The position numbers and the translations under genes are program-made. The notes below the pieces were generated by a model, which had not been told where the DNA came from, ran no database searches, and worked only from the letters and a program-made list of their open reading frames with translations. DNA of 64,000 bases from Stereum hirsutum FP-91666 SS1 (Eukaryota > Basidiomycota > Agaricomycetes > Russulales > Stereaceae), in the NCBI RefSeq assembly GCF_000264905.1, contig NW_006763139.1, forward strand, positions 970,313-1,034,312, in the 5' to 3' direction. Shown here piece by piece: positions 22,959 through 32,667 of the stretch (positions are counted from its first letter, which is position 1; the number at the start of each line of letters is the position of its first letter).

Positions 22959-25900
22959 CTAGAGCAATTCCTCCAAGACCCGATCATACTGGTGCGGCAA
23001 ATGCGAGCTACAATCAATCACCAAACCCAAAATAAGTCAACGAAAACTCTCCGCCACGCCAAGGGGTATAAATCCAAAAGACAGAGAGAGTGAAAGAGAG
23101 ATAGAGAGAAACGCACCTCAACATATCCCTCGCAAACACGATCTGCGAAAACACCTTCTCCACATCCAACACCTCAAACAACCTCAACCTATCCTTCCCC
23201 TTCCCACCCTTCCCTTTCCCTGCCCCTCCTCTTCCTACCCCCTTATCTTGTTCACCCACCCCCATCCCCATCCCCGCCACCGCCCCCATCCCCCTCAAAT
23301 CCCCATCCCTAACCGCCCACAACACCCTCCCAGGCGGATACATCTCCCCACACATCATATTCGCCTCCAACGTCTTCCTAATACTCAAGAACCACCCCGG
23401 ATCCTCCGGACTCCCAAAGCCCGTGTTCCACCGCAGTGCGGCGCGGGTGATCGAGGTATATCCTGCGTTCCTATTCATTGTGCTTGGGTCTTCCGAGTCT
23501 GAGTCTGAGTTTGGGTGCACATTGGTATTGGCATTGGCATTGGATGGGGAAGGGGATGAGGGGTTGGCGTTGTTGAGGCTAGATGTGGACGCGTTGTTCG
23601 CGTTGCAGAGCCAGGCGGCGGCGCGTGTTATGTCCCGTATGGAACCGAGTGAGAGACGGGAGACGACGTCGTGGGAGTAGACGAAGGAGGTGACGAGGTT
23701 GGAGGCGAGCGCGGAGAGGCGGGGGTCTGTTAGGCATCTGTAGTGTATGCGGGGGATGGTTAGTAGGTGATAGGTGAAAGGTGAAAGGGTGTTGGATTTT
23801 AATGAGTGAAGGGGTGAAGAACTTTGGTCAGTGGAGGGGTAAAAGATCGACGTACGGCTAGAATAGAGACAAAAGTAAGCACGAGAACGGAAACATAAAT
23901 TAAGGGGGAAGACGTACAGGCCCAAAGCAAAACACCGAAACGCGTCTCCCGACGGGCAGACCGCTCGCTTTGACGGTCAGACACGTCGTCGGATCCGCCC
24001 AGGACTAGTCATCCATTCAGAACATGAGAAGTCATCGTAAGCGCAAGCAAGTATTGGGCAGTCTGAAGAAGGGAACGGAGAAAGGAACACACCATGGCTA
24101 ATAACGCAGCGACGCCCGAGCCGAGACTATGTCCGCACATCACCAGCTCTACAACCCAACAACCCACCAACGCACCAAATCAAATCAGCAACCAAGTCCT
24201 CCCCCACTTCCTCTTCAATCCACCAAACAAGAGTAGGATCCTCTCCCTCCCTCACACGCTGAAAAACAACAAAAAAACAACTCACCAAACCCCAAATTCC
24301 GCCTCAACGCCTCCCTAACCGCCACATGCACCGGCTTTCCCTTCCCTCCCATCGCCCTCGCCATCCTCAACATCCCCCCATGCACCTGATACCTCGGCCT
24401 CACATTCTCACCATCCGTATATGTCGTGAAACTGGCGAGACTGACGAAAGAGCCGGTGCGCATTCGGGAGTTGATTACGGAGGGTGGGCGGGAGTGTGTT
24501 ACTGAGGGTTGGCGGGAGTGTGTTACTGAGGGTTGGCGGCGAGAGCTGGTGGGGGAGGTGGAGGTGGAGGTGGGAGAGGACGCGGAGACGTGGACGGAGG
24601 GGAAGGGGAATAGACCGGGCATGCCTTCCCCATCGCTCTCCGCTCTCGCCGTCATATAATCCTCCTCCGTCTCCGTCTCTCCCCCTTCCGTCTCTGTTTC
24701 CTCCCCCTCCCCCACTTCCGTCTCCTCTCCCGCTCCCTGCTGCGTCCTATCCTTCTGCTGATACGCCCGCGATCCATACCCATACCCACCACTCCCAGCA
24801 CCAGCACTAAACCCCCTCCCCTCCCCCTCCTCCCTCGCCGGCTCAAACTCCTCCGGCTCACACGTCAAATCCACCGCCAACTCATTCAACGACATCGTCC
24901 CCCTAAACACAAGCACGATCTGTCTCCGCGCGTGATCGGTGAGGACCCAAAAGCGGGGCATGCGATGTTCGTCGCCTATGACCGCTGACATCGGTCGAGC
25001 GCCGTCGGCAGCAGCACCACCAGCACCAGCAGCAGCAGGCGAAGAAGAAGATGAAGAAGGAGAGGAAGAGGAGGAGGAGGAGGAGGAAGGGGAGGAGGGG
25101 GAGGGATGACCGGTGGTAGCGTAACCCATGAAGATCTCACGGTCATGTCGTCCCAACAAGACGTTCCACCACGAATACCCCGCACCAGCCTGCGGTGCAG
25201 ATATCCCAGCCGGACTCGGACTCGGACTCGGACTCGGACTCGGCATGGAAGCCTCACCGTCGAGTTTCGAGGCCTCGACTTCAGACGCATCAACGGCCTG
25301 TGTGAGCGTCGCTGCTTCGGCTGGGTGGTGTGTGGCGTCGGTGGGTGCGGAGGAGGGGTTCGCGTTGGGCACGGGAGAGACGCCGAAGAAGAGGAGGGAG
25401 GCGCCTCCGTAGCCTGCGAGGACCATTTTCGAGAGACGGCGGAGGGTATGTTTGAGGTCCTTATTGGACACACGGAGCGGTTTGCCTCCAGTGCGGCTCT
25501 GTGGCGGTAACGACGGGAATGGCTTCAAATTGAGGAGGGGCTTGGCGGTGGGCTGCAGCTCGTCGACCTCTGTGATGTCGGCGGTGATGATCTGTGTCTG
25601 ATGGCCTCCAAAGCCGGAGGTAACGTCGCTCATGACGCTGACTTTACTCTCCGTCCTCTTTCTCGCCTCCCTTTCCGCGTGCTGCCCTCCCTCCTCGGAC
25701 TCATCATGGAACGGGACCTCCTTCAGCGCCTTCATCCACTTGGCCACCTGCCAATCATGCGTGACGCCCTGCAATGCGCCCCACGCCACCAAGGCCTGGG
25801 CGACCTCACCAACGCCATACCTCTCCTCGGGCAGATGTTCCCCTAGCACGGGATCGTTCCACTCCTTCCTCACGAGCGTAATGAACGAAGCGAGTGAGAA

Positions 25901-26346
25901 CGAAGCCTCGTCGGAGCCTGGGAATATAGCAGCGAGTGCGTTGATGGAGCCATAAGCCGCGACGATGGATGCAGAAGTGAGAGATTCGCCGAGGAGGATG
26001 GGGAGGAGGGTGAGCTGTTCGATGGCGGAGATGGCGGAGGCGATGGTGGAGGAGAAGGTGGCGCCTGTGTTGGCGCGACCGCCGAAGAGGGCGTAGTCGA
26101 GGACGGAGCCGGTGAGGCCTGCTGCACCTGAGGCTATTTCGCGGGTGATGCCAAACTGTGGCGCGAGTTAGTTAGTAGTAGTAGTAGTAGTAGGACCAGA
26201 GGGGGAAGAGAGAGAAAGAGACGCACGCCGAGCCTTGTGCCTGCTTTGGCAGCGGCGAAGCCGAAGGAGGAGGCGGTGGAGGCGATGTCGACGGTGTAGC
26301 GACCGTATCTGTCGACGAGAGTGTTGAGGGCCATGAAGAGAGTCAT
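22959..26346 (-). CDS. diacylglycerol-lipase-like class 3 lipase
   Basis: The model has seven exons on the minus strand: 26346-26227, 26155-24286, 24148-24093, 24004-23918, a 2-nt exon 23857-23856, 23737-23117 and 23007-22959, giving 934 aa. An N-terminal helical region precedes the lipase fold. The fold has the strand-plus-oxyanion motif LVFRGT, nucleophile GHSLGSG (Ser about 671), the acid in VYSHDVVSRL, and the C-terminal catalytic His in SHLPHQYDRVL. This is the order found in sn-1 DAG lipases. The core is interrupted by long low-complexity inserts: an SP repeat from a (CGGACT)5 microsatellite, poly-Ser, and three QPSVTHSR-like repeats. The 2-nt exon is inferred: without it the frame breaks, with it the conserved GPPC motif forms. 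The start at 26346 leaves only 186 bp to PIG-A; an upstream non-canonical exon is possible. The product is probably membrane-associated. Confidence 0.88.
24481..24544. repeat. 24-bp coding tandem repeat in the lipase
   Basis: A 24-bp unit (GGGTTGGCGGGAGTGTGTTA plus CTGA) is present twice plus a partial third copy. In the lipase frame it encodes an 8-residue Ser/His/Arg unit repeated about three times in a disordered insert. Confidence 0.75.
25211..25243. repeat. (CGGACT)5 microsatellite in the lipase
   Basis: Five perfect hexamers encode a Ser-Pro repeat on the minus strand. Unit changes keep frame, so length variation between strains is likely. Confidence 0.8.
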
Positions 26347-26532
26347 CGTCTGTCCATTCGGCCGTCACAGCGTTCAGAGCGTGAAAGGGCAACCAACAAT
26401 CACGCGCCAACCGCAATGTCGACGCGTCTGTCGAATTCGCAATTCCGCACTTGGACATGCATCCCATCAACATCGCGTGAGCGCCACCTCTTCTGCACAT
26501 TAAATGACCATTATTAACGTATATATTCCAGC
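26347..26532. promoter_or_regulatory. short bidirectional promoter, lipase / PIG-A
   Basis: Only 186 bp separate the divergent start codons of the lipase and PIG-A genes, so both core promoters must overlap here. A TATATAT string lies at about 26519-26526, just above the PIG-A start; it is also compatible with an intron end (TTCCAG) if PIG-A has an upstream exon. Confidence 0.55.
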
Positions 26533-28622
26533 ATGATTTGTGACTTCTTCCACCCGAATGTGGGCGGCGTAGAAAGCCACATCTACATGCTCAGCGCAAA
26601 CCTCATCCAACGGGGCCACAAAGTCCGTCTCCTCCTCCTCCTCGCCCCTGCGCCACACCAACCAACCGTTCGCTATGTAGGTGATCGTCATAACCCACAG
26701 TCACCCACCAGACCGCGTCGGAGTGCGCTACCTGCTGCCCTCGCTCAAGGTGTACTACATCCCGTTCCCCACCATCGCCTCCTCCGCCACCCTCCCCAAC
26801 TTCTTCACCTTCCTTCCCTACTTCCGCACTATCGTCCTCCGCGAACGCATACAGCTCGTCCACGGCCACGCTAGCCTCTCTTCGCTCGCACATGAGGGCA
26901 TATTGCAGGCTCATCTCATGGGCGCGCGCACGGTGTTCACGGACCATAGTCTCTTTGGATTTTCGGACGCTGCGAGTATATTGACGAATAAACTGCTTGA
27001 GGGTATGTTACGAAACGTGGACGCTGCGATCTGCGTTTCGCATACTGGGTATCCTTCGTTCTCGCACGTCGAAATGTATCATCCCATCATGCTAACTTTA
27101 TCTCCTTTGACAGACGGGAAAACACCGTCCTCCGCTCGAAACTCCCCCCAGAGCACGTCTACGTCATCCCCAACGCCCTCGTAGCCTCCCAATTCAAACC
27201 CGCAGACGTCCCTCTCACCTCCGACACAAGTACGCTCTCCTCTCTCTCTCTCTGTCCTGCATACCTACTCTAACCCGCTCATCCTTGTCAACAAGTCACG
27301 ATAGTCGTCATCTCCCGCTTCGCATACCGCAAAGGCATAGACCTCCTCGTCGCCTCCGCACCCCGCATCTGCGCCTCCTTCCCCAACGTCCGCTTCCTCA
27401 TCGGTTCGTCCTCTCCTCACATCCTCCCAGTTTACAATGACGATGCTGATCGCTGATGCCGTCAATTAGGCGGAGACGGCCCCAAACTCATCGACCTCCT
27501 CCAAATGCGAGAAAAACACCTCCTCCAAGACCGCATCGAGCTCCTCGGCCCAGTCCGCCATCGTGACGTCCGAGACGTCCGTCCATTCCCCCTCTCCCTT
27601 CCATTTCCCTTCACCTCTCCCTACCTCCCTCCCTCCCTCCCTCTGTTTTGTTGTTGACTGACGATGGCTCGATGACCAGGTCCTCGTCCAAGGCTCCATC
27701 TTCCTCAACACCTCCCTCACCGAAGCCTTCGGAATCGCGATCCTCGAAGCCGCCTGTGCAGGTCTTTATGTCGTCTCTACCCGCGTCGGGGGCGTGCCTG
27801 AGATCTTACCGGAAGATATGATCTCGTTCGCTAATCCGACTGAGGACGGTACGCTCTCTCTTTCTTCCTTGTTTCTCTTCCACTCTCTCTTTCCCTCTCT
27901 ACTCGTCCGTTATTGCGTGCTGACTGCTGCGTTGGGCGTGAAAAGACATCTTCGAAGCCACCTCAAAAGCGATCGCCCTCGTCTCCGCCGGGTCGCATGA
28001 CCCGCACCGCGCACACGCGCAGATCAAAGATTTCTACGACTGGGCGCATATCGCGCGGAGGACGGAGGTCGTGTATCGGAATGTGCTGCAGAGCGAGGAG
28101 ATGGGGGTGTGGACGCGGATTATGCGGTACGCTTCTCTGCCTTCCCCCATTACCCCTTTCCCATTTCCCATTTCCCACTGTACACCTCCATCTTCTCCCC
28201 CCCCCCTCCCCCCCCCTCTGTCTTTCATCCGTCCGTGAAAAATGGGCGCACGCACTGACTCTATAATAGAACGACGCAACTAGGCCCCTTCTTCGGCCCC
28301 ATCTCCACCATCATCCTCATCCTCAACTGCATCTTCTTCGCCGTTCTCGAATGGTGGATACCCCGCTCCGAGATCGATTATGTCCCAGGGGAGGAGTATG
28401 GGTGGGATAAAGGGCGATGGGGCGAAGTGAGTTTCTCAAAATTTTTTGGAGGGGGGTGGGGTGGGGAGGCTTTTTTTTCGTCTTGGCGTTTTCCATGCGT
28501 CAATTCGTCACTCTGGCTAGGTGCTATGTCTGACATTTACTTTTGTTATCTTTTTCCTTCAGGTCGTTCAAGGGCGGGAGCCGGATTCAAAGGCGACGAC
28601 GACCGAGAAGAGTGATGAATGA
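26533..28622 (+). CDS. GPI3: GPI GlcNAc-transferase catalytic subunit (PIG-A/Gpi3)
   Basis: The model has nine exons (26533-26622, 26681-27048, 27114-27229, 27296-27403, 27470-27576, 27680-27848, 27946-28126, 28270-28426, 28563-28622), giving 451 aa. The enzyme transfers GlcNAc from UDP-GlcNAc to phosphatidylinositol, the first step of GPI-anchor synthesis, at the cytosolic face of the ER. The GT4 fold shows [37 protein letters not shown] and the E-x7-E motif in EAFGIAILE, followed by [10 protein letters not shown] hydrophobic segment near the C-terminus ([16 protein letters not shown]) is the usual membrane anchor. The donor after exon 5 (GACGTCCG) is ambiguous but keeps phase 0. The first codon follows CAG, so a short upstream exon cannot be excluded, although the conserved domain starts at residue 3. 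Confidence 0.95.
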
Positions 28623-29713
28623 TCTTATGGCCGTAGCTTCACGCTCAGTCAAGGTCTCTTTCAAAGGGCGATTGTAATGTTGCAATCCACCGTGGATATT
28701 GTCCATCCGCCCCCGCTAACGGAACATCACAGAAACAAGGACGAAGATTTTTTTGAATTGGTGCCGTCCACTGGGTCTTTCTACTACCCCGACGCAGAGT
28801 GTAACTCACACCGGTATCCTCGCTGCGGAGACCGCCAGCTATGATGGGGCGGGTAGGACCGAGGACACTACTTCCTCGCGCGTTTCCTCTCGTCTCGAAC
28901 CCCCCACCCTCTCCCGGACCTCGCACCAGCCGCTCCTGAACAAGAAAAATGACCACCGTGACGATCTCGAGCACTTACTCCTACCGAGCCTCAGTTTTTT
29001 TTGCGATGAAGGCCGTGGACAGAGATGGGAGGGGCCACTGTGCTGTGTGCGGATGGTGCTAATCAAGACTCTGGCAGGATTGAACGCTACGGTGGGCTCT
29101 CCTTTGTATGTGGATACTACAATTCCAATCGTTCACTGGCTTTTGACCGTGACGTGCATCGTCCCTCGCTGCCAGTGGTGGATCCCTGGCCGTTCGTCTA
29201 ATGCACATACATAACCCTTCGTTCGTTCATCGTAGCTAACGGTGTGTACTGTATATAACATAACGCCTTTCGACTTCATGACGCGCATTCATTGACCGCC
29301 TACGTAGCCGCGATCGATTGTCTTTTTGTAGCAAGTTAAGGCCCAAGACGCAAACGGTGGAAGTGGGAGCTACACTTACCTTATTTAAGTATCTTACTTG
29401 AGTATCACGACCTGGATGGCTTGTCTTCTGATCGATAAAGCAAGCATCCATTCCCATACTTCCGCCACCGGAATAGTAGAATGCCAGGTTCTAAGCCATT
29501 CATTCTTTGTTTCGGTGGCGTGTGACGATCTAAATGAAATTATGTGACGCGTGACACCCACACGCGCATCGCGTCTTTGAGAGAGTTGGCCGGCCCAAGA
29601 GTAACTCGTACTTGTCGGTCTCCGTCACCGTCTACCTTTCATCTCCACCCCCATCCTCCTCAACACCGGTCCCCCGTCGTCTCCATCATATTACATATCC
29701 ACCACAAAAAAAA
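28623..29713. other. intergenic region
   Basis: 1.1 kb between two genes in the same direction. The last 100 bp is pyrimidine-rich and ends in an A-run just before the next start. Small ORFs on both strands show no domain. Confidence 0.5.
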
Positions 29714-32117
29714 ATGAGTACGCGCCCCACCTCGACGTCGACTCGCCCGGGCGTCTCTCCCAATCCAGGCGCACGCGCACCGCCAGTAACGCAAGTGAAC
29801 ACGCAGACGAAGGTGATCGACTCTGTCCACGGTAGAATCCTCTGTATCGCCGACATTCGTGGACGACTTTCGGGCCTGAACGACCTCGCGAGAGAAGCGA
29901 ATGCGAAGGCTATCATCCACACCGGCGACTTTGGCATCTTCGGTGCGTCCCCGTCTTTTCTCTGTCCTGTTTAACGGCGAACTTGAACTAAAACTAAAAC
30001 ACGGTCACCTAATTCAGAGGCGTCAAGTATCGACCGCATCCATGACCGCACCCTCCGCCATCTCACGATGTACTCCCCCCTCATCCCCAGCGCCCAACGC
30101 AACCACCTCCTCTCTAACGAAAACACACCCGCCTCCGTCCGCTCCACCATGAACATCTCCATGCTCTCCGAATTCCCGCTCCTCCTCTCCGGCCAAATAA
30201 AACTCCAGGTCCCCGTGTTCACCGTCGTCGGCGCCTGCGAAGACGTCCTCCTGCTCGAAAAGATCCGCACGGGCCAGATCGCGATCGAGAACCTGACGGT
30301 CATCGACGAAGCCACGACGCGCTGCCTCGACATCGGCGGCGTGAAACTGCGCCTGTTCGGGCTCGGCGGCGCGTTCGTCCCGCATAAGATGTTCGACAAC
30401 GGGGACGGGAATGCGACCATTGCAGGTGGGGGAGGGACCATGTGGGCCACTGTGCTTCAAATCGGCGAGTTGGTCGATACCGCACAGAGAGTGTACGATC
30501 CTTCTGAGACGCGACTCCTTGTGACGCATGCGAGCCCCGGTCGTGAGGGCATTCTTGCCTCTCTCGCGCTCGTTCTCAAAGCGGACCTTACTATTTCCGC
30601 CGGGCTGCATTTCCGGTACGCGACGTCGTGGAACGAGTTCAGCGTGCAGGGCGATTTTGACGGGTTCAGGAATAAGTTGAAGGCGGGCAAGGAGACGTTC
30701 ACGAAAGTCTGGGAGAGCGTGCAGGGCCAGGTGAATGCCGTGATTGACGAGAATCAGCAGGTGCTGCTCAACAAAGCGTTGAATGTCATTGAGAAAATCC
30801 CGCCCGCACTAGGATCGGCTACGCAAAATGGGATCGCAGGGGAGGAACCGGCGTGGAAGAACTGTTGGAATTGGAACTTGTGCGATGCTGCTTATGGGTC
30901 GTTAGTGTTGGATATCAAGGAGGGGCGTGTTAGCGCGGAGTTAAAGAGTCAAGGTCAGTCTCCGGCCACATATGTTTACCCTCGTCTCTCTCGTTGATAT
31001 TCATTATTTCCAGGATTCAACTACGCCTACCGCCGAACTGCGACAAACCCTCCCAACGCTTCTACACCCAACGAAGCCCAAGCCTCCCTCCCACCCCAAA
31101 TGACAACCTCGCTCTCCAACCCACCGACAAAAGCAGCCACGCCCGCTCCCGCCGAAAAGCCCGCCACCCCAGCCGCCCCCGCTCAACCTCAACGCTCCGC
31201 CGCACCTTCGCCCGAAGTTCCCACCACTTCCACTTCCCCTACCCCAGCCACTGTCAAAGTAAACGGTGTGAACGGCGACAAGGCAGAGCGGGAGAAGACG
31301 AAAAAGAAGAGTATGAAGGAGAAAAAAGCTGAACGGGAGAAGGCCGAGAAGGAGGCCGCAGCAAAGGGTGCCGCCCCGGCCGCTGAGGGCGAGAAGAAGG
31401 AAGACGCTCCGGCGGCGACGGTGACTTCGCCTGGAGCAGCGAATGGTGAGGCATCTGCTTCGACATCTGCGCCTGCTGAGCCTGCTGCGGCTTCGTCGCC
31501 GAAGCCAGGATCGGACGGTGGATTGGGTGTCAATATGGAGGGGGTTCATAGTCCGAGGACGGATAGCACGGGGGCGAGGACGCCGACGAGTAGGAAACCG
31601 CCGCGGAATCCTTGGACTTTGTTCGTGAGGTTGACCGTACCGGCGGATGAGACGCAGTTGAGGGACTTCTTCCAGGATTCGAAGGAGGGGGTGAGTTATC
31701 TCATTGTTCTTCTTATTTTGTCTTCTGTTCTAATTCAACTATTGTGCTAGATTACGCGTGTCACATTCCCTAACACATTCGGAGGCAGGAACCAGAAGAT
31801 TGCATACGTCGAGTTTGGGGATGAGGAAGCGATGAAGGCAGCACTGACGAAGCATGCTGAGGTTCGTCTTTTTTTTTCTTGCCTCGTACATGACATCGAC
31901 CTGATATCACTTTCCTTTTCAGAAACTCAACGACGGTGTCCCAGAGGTCAAGATCGCAGACCGAGAGCCGAGAGAGCACAACGGCGCTTTCCGCGGCCGT
32001 GGTGGTGGACGTGGACGTGGTGGGTTTGCTGCAAGAGGCTTCGCGGCCGCTGGTCTCACCCGTGGAGGAGGTCCGAGGCAGAATGGCGAGGGAGGCGGAG
32101 GCGGAGGAGCTGCATGA
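29714..32117 (+). CDS. degenerate metallophosphoesterase-RRM-RGG protein (DUF2433-like)
   Basis: The model has five exons (29714-29942, 30018-30953, 31014-31690, 31751-31861, 31923-32117), giving 715 aa. Residues 35-330 resemble the calcineurin-type phosphoesterase fold found in fungal DUF2433 proteins: ILCIADIRGR, IIHTGDFGIF, VPVFTVVGACED and LLVTHASPGREG occupy the places of the DxH, GDxx, GNHE and H motifs. The first-motif His is Arg and GNH is replaced by GAC, so metal binding is probably altered. A long Ala/Pro/Lys/Glu-rich linker follows. An RRM-like domain (RNP2-like LFVRLT, RNP1-like KIAYVEF) and a Gly/Arg-rich tail (RGRGGGRGRGG) end the protein, suggesting RNA binding. The DUF2433 name is from memory of motif layout and is less certain than the domain types. 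Confidence 0.85.
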
Positions 32118-32667
32118 ATATGAGTATACCCTGTCTGTCGCGTAATTGCTTCGTATGGCTGGTCTGCAGTATGATTATGAGTACCTCCCCTCTATTGACA
32201 TTTTTCTCTCGGTTCCCGTCGAGCTCGAGCTCTGATTCTGCCTGTACATACCTTTCTACACTGTCTCTTGCCTTTTTGGATAATTGTTCTTTTGTCTGCC
32301 AAACGATCGTCGTCGAATGTTCGTCCGAATTGCATTGTCTGCCCCTATTTACCGTAATGCTTCAAACATCGTCCGTGTTGATAATACCTCTGCTGCCTAT
32401 GCCAATTTTTGCTTTCTTGTGCCCCTTGTTTAACGTTTAACCACGGATGTGGTGTGTGACAGTGAGTAGAAAGAAAGGCCGTCTCCGGGAGGACGGAGAG
32501 ATAAAGTATGCAAGCGAAATGCGGATGGTATAAGCCGAGCGGGCGTAAACGCCTGACACTCAGCCACAACTACACAATCTCTCCGGGAATGCTTTCCTCC
32601 CCTCGCCAGCCCTCCTTCCCCTCATCCTTTCTTCTTGCGACAACATCAACACGCGCACGGCCTTCCC
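32118..32667. other. intergenic region with the MED13 promoter
   Basis: 550 bp; the last 100 bp is pyrimidine-rich. A non-ATG open frame runs from 32635 into MED13 and is taken as 5' leader. Confidence 0.5.

Noticed and set aside
26160..26220. GTA trinucleotide repeat as a possible functional repeat
   Set aside because: It lies within a short lipase intron and is a simple microsatellite.
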